From NCBI GenBank assembly GCA_030704615.1, contig CM060731.1:94096756-94160755 (forward strand): a stretch of DNA of 64,000 nt, read 5' to 3'. Each line of letters opens with the position of its first letter. Position 1 is the first letter of the stretch. The position numbers and the translations under genes are program-made. Of this stretch, positions 22,032 to 33,540 are shown one piece after another. Below the pieces are notes generated by a model that saw only the letters and a program-made list of their open reading frames with translations, was not told where the DNA came from and did no database searches. This DNA is from Takakia lepidozioides (taxonomy: Eukaryota > Streptophyta > Takakiopsida > Takakiales > Takakiaceae).

Positions 22032-25000
22032 TATATGTGCTGCAGGTGCAGGTGCAGACACCCTCTTGCTGGTTCTCCGCAAAACCCTAGGCCGGGTTTT
22101 CCAGGCCTCCACGAAATCTCGTCTCCTTTTCAGAGACATGTTGTTGTTGTCGTTCAGAGGACGGAAAGCCTTCGCTGCCGCAGGGTGCAACATTCCAGCC
22201 GCACTTTTCTCCAAGATATCAACGAGCTGCCCTCTGCACATATGAAGAGCAGATCGGGCATGTGCCTCCAGGTATTTGTCATCACCTACAATGCGAAGCA
22301 TGTCCGCGAATTCTTGTTCCAATGAGGCTGAGACCTCCAGAGGTGCCTCGTCGTAGGGGAAGTCGTCCGGAGGATGTCTTTCCATGAACTGATTGGATTC
22401 GTCGTTGCCGCCGGCACCATTGCCCAAGAGCAAGTTAGGTAATCCTCCATGAATGGTTCCCAGCGCCATGCCACAAGCGCGCACAAGGAGGCCATCCTGC
22501 AGGTCAGGGTGAAGCATCTTCAAGACACGAACCTGATGTTTGCATAAGTTTCCCTTCATTGCCCATGGGCACGTGCAACAACCCCAATCGCAATCAGGAT
22601 TGTAAACAATGTATGTTGAGCCGGGGTGGTTGCTGCTGAGAACGTAGGCTGGTTCACCAGGACCCAAGGGAAGAGTAACACTCTTAGCAGGAATGTCTCG
22701 TGCTGCAAGTATAGAACTGGATATGTACTTTTCGTGTTTGTCATTTCTTATGAACCCGTGGGTCTTCAAATGGATTGCGTACCAGTAGTGTGTTAGCACA
22801 CGGCCAGTGAGTTCCCATATAAGCCAGTCCACTCTACGACCATTCATCTTGCTTTTTCCCATGACAAGTTTTGCCTTCAGATTTCCATGGTATGCCTCAA
22901 TGCTTGCGTTTGTGTCTTGGCTTGCATGAGGGACATGGCGGGCTACTGTACACCACATTGCTATTTTGGGCTTCCAGTACTGTTTGATATAGTCAAGAAA
23001 TTCATGTCCTTTCGGGTATTTTGACCTCATACGACGGATTCTCCTTGCAACCCACCGAAGCGCTCTTTTCTCGTTGCGTGGTCCCCCTCTACAGTACATG
23101 AGGTCTCCCATATCCTTCAACGAGTTTACAGCGGTCACCGGATCCTTCGTTTTCTTGCATGATTGCTTCACCCATGCCTTGCGGACATGCCAAAGACAGA
23201 GGAAAATGAGTACTCCTTCAAAAACAATTCTGCACAACACACATGGTACACATTAGAGTCTTGGGATCGGACTGCAATGGTGGACTGCCGGAGTGGACTG
23301 TAACAGCGACATGTATCAGCGGGCAGAGCCACTGGACTCGCCCAATGGACAATACAATGCCATGACGTTGATGTGCTGGAATAACCCCATTGGACTACCC
23401 AGTGGACTTCCCCATTGGACTTCCCCTAGCTAGGACTGGGGCAGCGGACTGCATCAGCGGACTGCCCCATTGGACTGCCACAGCGGACTGCCGAGCGGAC
23501 TTGCCAGGGACTGCCGAGTGGACTTGGCAGCGGACGGCCGACCCAGGGGACTGCTGAGTGGACTTGGCAGCGGACTTGGCAGCGGACTGCCGAGCGGACT
23601 TGCTGGGGACTGATGACCGGACTTGACAGCGGACTACCAGTGGATTTGCCCAGCGAACTGCCATCGGGTTTCGCCACAGGAGTCTGCCAGTGGACTATAG
23701 CAATGGACTGTTGTAGTGGACCTCGACAATGGACCGGTGCTGTGGACCAACAGACTTACCGAATAGCGTTGATTTCTGCTTCGGCATCGTCCACAATGAA
23801 GGCATTGGGTCGTCAGCTCGGCAAATCTACGAGGAGTGAATCGCGCAAGGCTCTCATCCACGGAACTAGGTCTCTTGTCCGATTCCTCGCGGATAGGATA
23901 TAGACAACTGGTATACCGTTCAACCACTCGTCGAAGACCATCAACGTGTACAATGAGAACTGTTGGAATGCACAATGTAAGATGGTCAGAGCATGCAAAT
24001 TCCGCTCAGTTCTGCATGAGAAGACTTCATAAGAGTGATGAGGTCTGTAGCGGTTCACAATGGGTCTGCCTCTCGGTCTTCCGCAACGTACACAACCCTA
24101 AACATACAGAAAGGGTCAGCACACCAAATATTATGTGAATGTTGCATGGTACTATGCTATCATGCTCGTACAAGTCCATGGAATCGTTCGAATAGTACCT
24201 TGTCATGATTTGTCCCAAAGGTTGCATCACATGCAACGATACGGTCATGTCCTAGTTCCAGCATTCGTCGTTTCTGCCACCGAGTCTGTATGCCAATAGT
24301 GAATGTCAAATCTCCATCAAAATGCTCGAATGTTGGCTCTAATTTCTCCTCTTGATAGAAAAAAATGGACGCAGGATTCTGGTCTCTCCACATGCGCACA
24401 CTCTCTGCATCATCGGCGTGCTTTTTGAAGGTTTGTCACGCACGTTTCTCGGCAAGGTTGCGAACATCTTGCTCCAACAAGAAATCATCGCGGGTCCAAG
24501 CATCGCCCAAGCTGGTGTTGTTCATCACGTGCTCTTTATGCTCCATCATGATTTGGACGACCGACAGGCCTCGGCACAAACACTTGACGACCCAAGGCTT
24601 TCAATTCCTCGCTAATGTGTGGTGCATAGGCGTGGCGGGTGTTCCTGAACTCTGCGGACTTCCCATGCAAGGGTTTCCCTTGCGCATCTGTATGCTCCAT
24701 GTTGTTGTAGTACGTGAGGACACAGATGTCAAGGGCGAGATAGCATTGCTGGACCTTGAAACAGCATTGGCAACCACGTTTGTAAGACTCTCCATACTCC
24801 GACTTCTTTCTCCTTGGGCCTTTATGAGGGCAAGATGTTCCAGCACCCACAAGAGGTCCTCCACGCTTCTGTTTTGGATCCTCCACTATTGCCTTGTTGG
24901 TGCGCTTGTCATCAGGACCGTAGCAGCATTGATACCTGGACAGAAAATTCTAAAATCGATATCCAACGACTTGAGGAAGCATAAAATCAGAGAACTCGTG

Positions 25001-25382
25001 AAACAAAAAATGGCAACAGACATGCAATGAAACATCAAAAGGACTGAGGATGGTGCACACATAATACTGGACAAAAATGTGTTGGCTCTGGGTGCTTTTC
25101 GCGAGCCGGGTTCCACTTTAGAATGGACATTCACCCAAACTGAGTGGGGTAGTCCTCCAAACTCTCCTCTCCCAGGACGAAGTCACCAACTCTATCCCAA
25201 GGTATGCAGGCCTTTTCAACATTCACTCGCACACCCATAAACCCATATTGCGTCTCACTCTTCCAATGGAGATCCTTCCTGTTGAAGGGTCCTGGTTTTG
25301 CTGTTTGCAAACATTGTCGAAGAGGCCGTATAAGCGGGCTTTCCGTGATCAGTATATCATCGGGTTTTGCTTCCACGTCCAT
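21975..25382 (-). pseudogene. MULE transposase (MURA-like), four exons
   Basis: Exons: 25382-25135, 24935-24199, 23959-23760 and 23229-21975, all with GT-AG borders and matching phases. The first two encode a Cys/His DNA-binding region (YQCCYGPDDKRT, YKRGCQCCFKVQQC, MEHTDAQGKP). DDE core: first Asp in CDATFGTN, second in FIVDDAEAEINAIR, LCLWHVRKAW after the next splice, and probable Glu in NASIEAYHG. A SWIM zinc finger (CTCPWAMKGNLCKH) follows. The encoded protein would be about 810 residues, normal for an autonomous MULE. Defects: a frameshift near 24580, TGA at 24436 and TGA at 23813. Intron 3 is filled with GGACTG repeats. It would cut and rejoin the element at its TIRs. Confidence 0.88.
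23280..23740 (+). repeat. GGACTGCC-type array inside the transposase intron
   Basis: Dozens of short units (GCGGACTGCC, GTGGACTTGGCAGC, GGGGACTG) fill most of the 530-nt intron 23230-23759. They match the units in the element's TIRs. Confidence 0.85.
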
Positions 25383-25526
25383 GCCCTATACAGTACAAAT
25401 GACACGCTTCTGAACATGCAAGAAATGCGCCGCAGTACAAGACACAATCGACAACGTGCCAGGAGAACAGTGCGCACGTTCGCGGCTGCTGGCAAGTGGC
25501 AGGCGGCAGGGATGTAGGTTTGAATT

Positions 25527-25948
25527 GCAGCCCTAAAAATGGAGGGCTCGGATGGGTTATGGGAATGGACGGTGGCGATCCTGCGCCGTCAGCGGACTGG
25601 ATGGCAGGGGACTGGCCAGCGGACTGGCGGGCAGACTGGCGGACTGGCAGACTGCTAGGCAGCGGACTGGCCAGCACCGGACTGGCGAGCAGACTGGCGG
25701 ACTGGCAGTCTGTTGGGCAGCCAACTGGCCAGCAGCGGACTGGCAGACTGGAGGGCAGCGGACTCATGGGCGGGGGACTGGCCGCGCGGCGGACGGGGGT
25801 GCGGGCGCGGTTGCTGCAGCCGCGCCCGCGGCTGGGCGACCGCGCGCAGCGGCGGGCGGGGTGCAGGGGAGCCGGCCGTCCGTGTGCGGGGCCCACCGGC
25901 CACATCGCACGTGCCCATTGAAGACCCTATTATCTTAAAATGAGAGGC
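25527..25948 (-). repeat. Right terminal inverted repeat of the MULE
   Basis: 422 bp, the inverse of 6510-6835, with about 96 bp more of CAGTCYGCC units (about 25595-25765). The outer 25 bases match the left end almost exactly. Confidence 0.93.
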
Positions 25949-25957
25949 CTGAGCAGC
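25949..25957 (+). repeat. Right 9-bp target site duplication of the MULE
   Basis: CTGAGCAGC, identical to 6501-6509. The host sequence then continues AGCCCTCTCTCTC. Confidence 0.92.
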
Positions 25958-26041
25958 AGCCCTCTCTCTCCCTCTCTCCAATTATCCTTCTGGAGTCATT
26001 GTTTTCGTCAATTTCTATGGTCTGCACAAATGATTCTATGA

Positions 26042-27052
26042 TTAACCCCTAAAGGACTAACCCCAATTTTTGGGTCCACCCCCAAAACCTTGACCCTTCC
26101 CCACTAAATAATTTATATCTTGAGATTTCCTCAGGCCTTGTAAAACTGACCGTTGTAATATGTTCCTACCTACCCCAGCTATGAAAAGTCTGGTCCAAAT
26201 CGACCCGGCGGATTGCAAGATTATGATGTTGAAAGTTGGGCCAAAAACAAATTTCCTATTTACAATGGGGTAAAAGACAGCTTTTCTTATCGAATTTCCC
26301 ATCTGTGAATTTTTTTTTGACATGACACAAACCGGAATCTTGTACCCTGCTAGGTAAGACACCTGCCCTGAAAATTTCAGCTTTTTCTGACATGTTCTCA
26401 TGTGGGCTGCTTTGTATGGCCAATTTGGGGGGTCAAATTTCCCAATTTCAATGGGGCAAGCACAAAACCGTATTAGAAAATTCGGAGAAACGATCTGAAC
26501 CGTTGAATTGTCAATCGCTCTGGTTGGACTGTAGTGGGCAGGTTTGTGTAAGCAAAAAACAAATTTTGCGCCAATCAGAGCTTCCCTTCATATGATTTTT
26601 TCCCCTGCCCATGACTTCTCCATGTGCACCTCTGTTTGCCTATACGTTTTGGCCAGTAGCCCTAAGGTATGTGGGTTTTGGGGGGATGCCTTTGCCTACC
26701 CGCCCCTTCTCATGTTCTCATGTGGAGCAATAAAGGGTGTTGGGAGACGCGCCACCCTGCGCAAGTTGGGGCTGCGTGGAATTTCTCCCTAACCTGACCC
26801 TAGTTGACATGTAGGATGGAGGGCATGTTAGCTGCCCAAAATGGGGCTGAAAACCACAAGTGTGGCAGATTTAAGGTGTTCCACGTGCTGGGGCCAGGCC
26901 CAATGACGAATTGGGAAATTCCACCTCATAGCTGACTTGATTAGCTATCCAATGAGCCTAAACATGCCCAAATCAGGCTTAACCCCAATGATAACCAGAC
27001 ACTTTTCTAAACCTAACCAACCCAATTCCGGTCGCTTTGTCCTTTAGGGGTT
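26042..27052. mobile_element. Candidate 1-kb TIR element, no coding
   Basis: The ends TAACCCCTAAAGGAC (26042 onward) and its reverse complement (to about 27052) form 15-bp inverted repeats about 1 kb apart. The inside has no coding frame but repeats local words such as CATGTTCTCATGTGG (about 26391 and 26711). A clear target duplication is not visible, so the superfamily is undetermined. Confidence 0.45.
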
Positions 27053-27123
27053 AAAACATCATGGCATCCAATGATTTCATCTATATTGGATGAATTTCTT
27101 ACTATCACTCAGAACATTATTAC

Positions 27124-27305
27124 TCTCTTTTACAAGCTCTTTCAAGTGATTATCATCCATCATTCTCCAGCTCTCTTTCAAGTGATTATCATCCATCACT
27201 CTCCAGCTCTCTCTCAAGTGAATATCATCCATCATTCTCGAGCTTTTTTTCAAGTGATTATTATCCATCATTCTCCAGTTCTCTTTCAAGTGATTACCAT
27301 CCATC
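27124..27305 (+). repeat. 34-35-bp minisatellite, about five copies
   Basis: The unit CTTTCAAGTGATTATCATCC plus CATCATTCTCCAGCT is repeated head to tail with few changes. Confidence 0.9.
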
Positions 27306-27395
27306 CCGCACTCACCAAATGGCCAAAGATAAAAGGCGCCACGTACCTCCGCCAAATAAAATCAAACCCTCCCGCACTCATACACCTCTAACATG

Positions 27396-27600
27396 CAACC
27401 ATCATCTCATTCATCCGTGGATGCGTTCATCCACGTCCCTGCCCAGAGCCATCCATCCATGCTACTCGACTACTCACCTTATATTCCCACACTAAAAACC
27501 ACAACCCCCACCAACTGTCATCTCATTCATCCACAGATGCGTTCATCCACGTTCCTGCCCAAAGCCATCCGCCCACGCTACTCGCCTACTCAACTTAAGG
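27396..27600 (+). repeat. Tandem duplication with CATTCATCC words
   Basis: Two copies, about 113 bp apart, share CATCTCATTCATCC, GATGCGTTCATCCACG and GCTACTCG blocks. Confidence 0.75.
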
Positions 27601-28410
27601 CCCCTGCCGCACCAGCCTGCTATCGCCTGCTGCACTCCTACTAACTACTGCTACATAGAAAATTGCGGCCGCACTAACATGTTTAAAATGTTTTAGCCAT
27701 AACTATAGTTATCTATCCTAAAAACTTCCTTCCTACTTTAGAGCGAATCTAGCACTACCCCCCCTAGTGCTAAATCTAAACAGGCACGCTGCTTTTGGGC
27801 AGATGCCCGCGCCATTCTCTGCCATCGCCATTCCCATTCGCCATTGAAAGCCTAGAGTAATGTGCAGCATTGTGCTCCTAGCTCGTGATCTTGTCTCGTC
27901 GTTGCTCCTTTGGCTATGGCGAAAAGGAAGGAGGCGCGAGAATATGGCGAGAGGAAGTCGGGCAGGGGCAGGCGAACGCATGTTTAAAACTAACAATATG
28001 CACTTAAAACATGTTAAGCTAAAATGTTGGTGCGGCAGGGATATTGTTAGTTGGAGCAGCTGTTATGAAAACGGGCCTGCTAACCGTTAGCAGGTGTGGG
28101 CTAGCCCCAGCACTAAAAACCATAACTCCCACCTACCAACAACCTATAATACACCTATACCAAGCTCTCTACCAATCCCAAAATAAGGGCTTTCATAAAT
28201 ACTTCCCAACACAGCATCCCCCTTGACACTCATCAACGACCAGTTCTACCTATCACCTACATTGCCACCCCCCAATATTTATATGTGGGATTTTTGGGCA
28301 CAAAGGTCTACTGGAGCATGGAGCATGCATGGAGCAAAGCTGGAATGAGAATTTTAAAGATCGTTCACACGGTGGGACACCACAATCGCAAGGTGAGAAG
28401 TTTGTCCATC
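27601..28410. other. Unassigned sequence with a weak inverted repeat
   Basis: No gene. GCCGCACTAACATG near 27667 and an imperfect inverse near 28010-28040 might bound a small degraded TIR element, but no target duplication was seen. Confidence 0.35.
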
Positions 28411-28479
28411 CTGCAAAATGTGGGCTCTTCCTTTAATTAGTAGCACGCAGTGGTCCATGGTGACACTGTCAAAGCTGGA

Positions 28480-28740
28480 ATGTACTAGATTCATTATGGA
28501 CACTGCTTGGTGGACATGTATGTCAGATGAGAGCTTGGCAGCCCTGGAAAATCATGTAGAGGTCCATGGTGACAAATTATATAAGCTCGAATTGTACCAC
28601 ATGTCATTGTAATCACACTGGTGGACATTCCGGTGTGACCATGGACCTCTACATGCTTTGTCAGGGCTGCCAAGCTCTCATTACCAGATGTCATTCTAAA
28701 CACTTCCTTGGTAGACATGTATGCCAAATAACAACTCTAC
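28480..28740. pseudogene. Two PPR fragments in inverted orientation
   Basis: A plus-strand fragment (28490-28600) reads MDTAWWTCMSDESLAALE then HVEVHGD. A minus-strand fragment (about 28735-28625) repeats the same text (YMSTK, ESLAALTKHVEVHG). Each is one PPR unit or less. Together they could fold as a hairpin. They are remnants, not a gene. Confidence 0.6.
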
Positions 28741-29410
28741 CTCATAATCTTAGTTTCTACAGTCACCTTGGCGAACCATTTTGTTGGTCAGTATGTGCTC
28801 TTCCCCCTCCACCTAGGCTAATCCTTTGCCATGGTGCTTTAGCAAGCCAAGCAAATGATTAACTTACTGCAACAGTTCTAAACTAGCATATTTAGAAATT
28901 AATAACTATCAGTAGACATGTGCTGATCCTGCAATCTATGTTGCCGTATGCTCAGTTATCATATGCCTTTGAACCTATCCAAATTTCAGGAAGAAAGCAT
29001 ACAACGATAATAAACTACAGCTGGTCAAAAGTGACAAAAACGTTTCAGCAATAGCAGTAACCATGTTTGCTTGGATCCTCTGAGAATAGTGGGAAGTAGG
29101 ACTGACCAGATGCGGCGCTTCGGCGGATTCTGTGAGCCTTGGCATTTGGGGTGACAACAGGCTAGTTTTGTCTTGTTGGTGTTTATTTCTCCTTGAGAAT
29201 TTTGGCGGAGTAGTTATGGTAAGGGATGGGAGCTTCAGCTTTGGCTTTTGGTGCTGCTGCTCATTACAATGGTGTTTATGAACCTCCGCTGGTGCATCTG
29301 ATAACAGGCTACCATTGTGGTGAATGCCGACATTCTGTTTGATTTCTAGGAAGGGGTATTTCTAGAGGAACCAATAATGGTTTTTCCCTCTTTTTTCACA
29401 GGACTTATTG
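28741..29410. other. Unassigned sequence
   Basis: No gene, repeat array or element end recognised. Confidence 0.4.
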
Positions 29411-29419
29411 TACGAGCAA

Positions 29420-29720
29420 AAGAGCAAGTGGCAGTCCTGGATAAGCATGTAGAGGTCCATGGTGACATCAAGTCAAGCTCGAATTGTTCCCGTAGTCAAT
29501 ATTCTCAAATCTGCCCTGTTGGTCATGTATGCCAAATGTAAGCTTGGCAGCCCTAGAAAAGACTGTAGAGGTCTGTGTTGACATCGTTAAAGCTGGAATT
29601 GTACCCAATGTCATTCTGAACACTGCCTTGGTGGACATATATTCCAAATGAGAGCTTGGCAGCCCTCGAAAAGCACGTAGAGGTCCATGGTGACATCAAG
29701 TCAAAGCTGATTTGTGAAAT
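29420..29720 (+). pseudogene. PPR fragments, direct repeats
   Basis: Three head-to-tail partial copies of the same unit (text like LAALEKHVEVHGDIKS, and an ILNTALVDIYSK-like string) in shifting frames. Confidence 0.6.
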
Positions 29721-30039
29721 CAGTGAGACTGGATCTCTTGTAGTGATCCCTTTGTGGCAGACACACTTCCAGAGGAGCTGGGAAGACTGTTCATTGTGCA
29801 CGTGCCCTACATATTCCATGGTGCATGGAAGCCGGTGATTCCCTTCATTGACAAGGCCACCAAGGCCAAGGTATTTCAGCTTGACCTGTCCTCATGATAG
29901 GTTGAAGTTTGTCTTCATTAGTAGCCAGACACCTTCACTTGCCCAACATTTTGTCACATCTGTTTCCAGCTCCATAGGTGTAGTAGCAGAGCGGGAAACA
30001 AACTCCTTTCTGGTATAAGTCCATACCAGCGCTCACAAT
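29721..30039. other. Unassigned sequence
   Basis: Nothing recognised. Confidence 0.4.
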
Positions 30040-30510
30040 TCTCAATTCCTTGTAGCAAGATTGCCTTGGTTGTGTGTGAGGCCTAGTTCAGGTTTTCTCA
30101 TGTATCTGATGTCAACTCAATCCAGGCTGGTTAGTTATTCCTTAAGGGTATATTCTCATAGCCAACATCTGCAGGAAATGGGCAATGGCTACGTCTTCTG
30201 ATATAACATAGTTTTGCTGTCCAAAGCTTAATTCCAGCTTATAGCCAGATTGTCGTGGCAGTGCACTGAGTGTCTTGTTCAGGTTGTCTCATATATCCTA
30301 ATCTCAATCCAGTTGTATAGCGTGGGGACAATGCCTTAAGGGTATATTGTTATATAGCCTACATCTGCAGGAAGTGCTAGGTAATTTTGCTGCATGTTGT
30401 CAAACCCTAAACATCTGCAGGAAAGGGCAATGGCTACATCTGCTAATCTGACAGAGTCGTGCTGTTCAAAGTTACTATTGCTATGTAATTTTGCTGTCCC
30501 AAGTTCCCAG
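30040..30510 (+). repeat. Degenerate tandem repeat, about 180-190 bp
   Basis: Blocks CTTAAGGGTATATT, ACATCTGCAGGAAA and GGGCAATGGCTAC recur two to three times in the same order. Confidence 0.65.
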
Positions 30511-31509
30511 TGCTGTGCTGAATTAGTGGTCACCAAGCTTCAGTAGGATGTCTCCAAAAGGCCATTTCATCCCCAGCCAAGAAATTAACACACATTGTGG
30601 CAGGCTACTCTGACTTGACTGGGGGGCAAGCTACCATCTGCAAGTCAGTATAATTCTGGAACGCCGATGTCCTTTGCTCATTGCTTTCGCTGCTTAGTCA
30701 TTGTAGAATTCATTAATTGCTTGTAACAGAGATTGAGTCTTGGAGCTGGTTGGCAGGCTCTGGCTTCCCTGTCAGTGGTCTGTGCTTTTCCTAGATAGGA
30801 CTAGGGTGAAGACATTTCCCAGAACTGGTTTTCATTCTAGCTGGCCATTGCCAAGTTATTTGCTATGCTTTGTTCAGCATCTTTCAATTTCTTCATGGAC
30901 TAAGAAATGGCTTTTGTCAGAAATTATTTGTGCCATGTAGATGTGAAGCTTTCTCCTCATGAATGTGAGCATGGCTTGGGTATTCTCAGTGTCTTTCCGT
31001 TTTACTCTCATCTTCCTCATGTCACGAGATTGCTAAGTCAAGCAATGTTTCTGAGTGCAATGCTTCTGGGTTCTTGTGGATGACAGACGACACACACTGC
31101 AGTTTCCAGATGGTGTACTCAACAGACACTACAAGAAGTTGGTGCAGTGTCACACAGACTGTGGAAAGCAAAATGATGTATTCATTGCCTATCTGGTAAT
31201 ACTTTTTGGAGACAGAACATTCATCAAGCACTCAGCGGTTCTTGACATGCGAAGGATGCCTCAAATGCCTTTCTTGGTTTTCTCATGGGTGCCAGTAGGT
31301 CCTTATGGAGTAGCTTAGCAATTGCCAGGAAATATCTGAGGTCATAGGCGTATTTGTACAGGGCATTGCAACCTCAGTTCAGCTTACATGCTAATTTCAT
31401 ACTTATTTTGTGGTGATTGTGTGTATTTGACAACGATGAAGCCAATGGAGGTGACTTGCCCTTTTCCTTTGGAGGGGCATCAAAGAGAAATAACTAAAAC
31501 ATGGCACTT

Positions 31510-32290
31510 GTCTGCAGGTAGTAATATTTAAAGTGGCAAAGCCTGCACGGATTGGAAAATCTGATGGGTTGGTGAAAGCTAAAGCAACAGCACCAATCAA
31601 ATCTGTCCTGAGGAACCAAAAGTGGTAGAGGTGGAGTCTGATGATGACAACTCTGAAGATGAGGTGAGACTTTCTTTTATCCTGGACCTGGACACTAAAT
31701 TGTGCAGTTCAATCTGTAACTGCCCATACCTTGGCAATTTTGGCCAGGATGCATGACCTGACAAACTGTACTTTGAATTGATACCCTTTATTCACTATAC
31801 AGGTAGGTCACCCATCTTGTTCTGGATGGTTTTGGATGCTCTCCTTTAGTTGTCCAGGGGATCTTTACCACCAGCTGTTGCTCTTGTGTAAGACATCTTG
31901 TCTGACACTTTGGCTGGTAGCTTTGCTTCATCGTATTGTTCTGGTTCGGGTATTCATCGCCAGCAGACCTGTTGAACAGCCGGAACTTTTCAGATATTGT
32001 AGTGTGTCGGACCCTGAGTCTGACTAGTGTTTTGTTTCCCATGTTGACAGTACATGCTGCCTTCGAGCACATGGCTGATGTCAGGACTGTGCCCTCTGTA
32101 AAAGTAACAGTGGTTTTTGACTCCAGCAGTTCAACAGTAGGTGTCGTACTTTGAGATTGAGGCAAGCATGCCGAGATTAAGGAGTGAATGTTGGTTGGCA
32201 TGCATTTTCAAGCCTGATAAGGAGGTTATGGCCCGCGCTCTGCTGGATGATATTGCCTCCGGCGACGATGATGAAAACGATGAGGTGTTT
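31510..32290 (+). pseudogene. Exon-like remnants of an acidic, possibly nuclear protein gene
   Basis: A segment at about 31519-31662 is bordered by an acceptor-like TCTGCAG and a donor-like GTGAGA. It reads KVAKPARIGKSDGLVKAK and then, after a 1-base frame change, VEVESDDDNSEDE. A second segment (about 32215-32283) reads PDKEVMARALLDDIASGD with an acidic end, again after an AG. Alternating basic and acidic tracts are common in nucleolar and chromatin proteins. I cannot name a family. The frame change suggests a broken gene or a wrong exon choice. Confidence 0.3.
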
Positions 32291-32694
32291 GCTTACTAGG
32301 CTTAATATGTAGCCTTCACTCACTTGTCAGAGGCCCTAGAATATCTTCGAGGTTGCTGTGGATGAAGCCTGAGCCTCCTTGAATCTTGCAAGCAGGGACT
32401 TTTCCACCTACAGTTCATTGCTTTAAATTGGGTGGGTGACTTAATTTCCAGCCATTCCACCCTGGTACTCTTTCCCGCTCCATGCTCAAAACATTTTGGT
32501 CCTTATCTTGGCCCTTGTGGCCTTGGTCTTGTACATTTGGGAGCAGACCTGTTCATGTTCAAGCTTGTTGCGGCACACAGCTAGTTGCTGGTCTACCTTG
32601 TGTGTTGGTTTAGGTAGAGAGTGTTGCATTGTCTTCCTTGGCACTTTCTAGCCTGGTCAGGCATTTAGGCAGCGTCCCTTTTCTATATGCCTAT

Positions 32695-32790
32695 TAGGCC
32701 CACCCCCGAAAGGGGGCAGTAGCCGTAAGACGAAGTGGCTCTTAGTTACGCCGGCTTTGGCCGGAGTCTTTTCTCTCTCTCTCTCTCTCA
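32695..32790 (+). repeat. Structured SINE/LINE-like tail with two perfect hairpins
   Basis: CCCCC-GAAA-GGGGG at 32703-32716 forms a stem with a GNRA tetraloop. CCGGC-TTTG-GCCGG at 32751-32764 forms a second stem. A CT dinucleotide run (to about 32789) follows. Compact hairpins plus a simple-sequence tail suggest the 3' end of a retroposon. Confidence 0.4.
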
Positions 32791-32859
32791 TTTTGAGGTC
32801 AATTTTCCTCGTTTTAATTTGATTAAATGGGCCTCCGAACCATTTTTATATTAAATAAA

Positions 32860-33228
32860 TAGATTACACGTAGCAATCATAGCTTACATAGGTGTATAGA
32901 ATTCCACAGTCCATTACTCCACGTGGCCTTTACACATGAAACCACTTGTAAAGATTGGTGTAGAATACTCTTCATTGTTGTTATACATGTGTCAATTATT
33001 CTATATTATTTTTAACCTATGTGACATACTTGTTGACTGATATGTGTCTGCCACGTTGTCCACCAGGTGTGAGGTAGGTGTAAATTATTAAATACTTGTG
33101 TATTATAAATTACATGTAGGTGGCCTGACATCATCCAGTTGTCAACATATTAAAACTCAAAATTAGTTTCATTTATTTTTATGAACCTATGTGGTAAAAT
33201 CGATGACTACCATGTGTCTGCGATGTCG
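32860..33228. other. AT-rich unassigned sequence
   Basis: Nothing recognised beyond AT-rich DNA. Confidence 0.4.
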
Positions 33229-33520
33229 TGCGCATACATATCGCTACACAACTACATCGTTGTCCAAAACCACACAACACATGTGCGGGGATTGCTAAAC
33301 CGTGAGCAGAAAATTCCGTGAGCAGAATTCTGCTCACGCTTCTGGATGTTCTCACCTATAACCGCGGACACCTATTCGGCTTAGATGACCTATTACTGCG
33401 GGTAGTGTCCAGTATAACATGCATACCAATTCATCATTATGGATGAATGATGGATGAATGGGCGATGAATGTATGTTGGATGAATGGCACATGGATGAAT
33501 ATAGTTTGTGGTTGAATGCA
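33229..33520. repeat. LTR-family A-segment scrap, palindrome and GATGAATG minisatellite
   Basis: 33229-33283 matches the A segment of the LTRs at 61841 and 62356 (GTGCGCATACATATCGC...CACATGTG). A perfect 22-bp palindrome, 33317-33338, centred on GAATTC with GTGAGCAG arms, follows. 33435-33515 is a GGATGAATG-type array. The same combination occurs at 43200-43500. Confidence 0.7.
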
Positions 33521-33540
33521 AAATTAAAAAGCATTTTTGA

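Larger units (their letters stand above)
6510..25948. mobile_element. Giant Mutator-like transposon (MULE) with ULP1-like cargo and a nested gypsy
   Basis: The 19,439-bp element is bounded by long inverted repeats (6510-6835 and 25527-25948) that start GCCTCTCATTTTAAG on both strands, and by a perfect 9-bp target duplication. Inside are a zinc-finger ORF (+), a Q/T-rich gene (-), a ULP1-like protease gene (+) and a MULE transposase gene (-). A complete gypsy element occupies 14823-21573, so the MULE without it is about 12.7 kb. Plant MULEs carrying ULP-like protease genes are known (Kaonashi-type). The extra ORFs and pervasive GACTG-type repeats seem particular to this one. Several premature stops suggest it is no longer autonomous. 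Confidence 0.9.

Noticed and set aside
21622-22245. 207-codon plus-strand ORF with a 22-residue repeat
   Set aside because: Explained by the stop-free 66-bp tandem repeat running antisense into the transposase 3' end.
31055-31318. 87-codon plus-strand ORF (MQCFWVLVDDRRHTLQF...)
   Set aside because: No domain or splice context. Considered as an exon of a nuclear protein gene but not supported.
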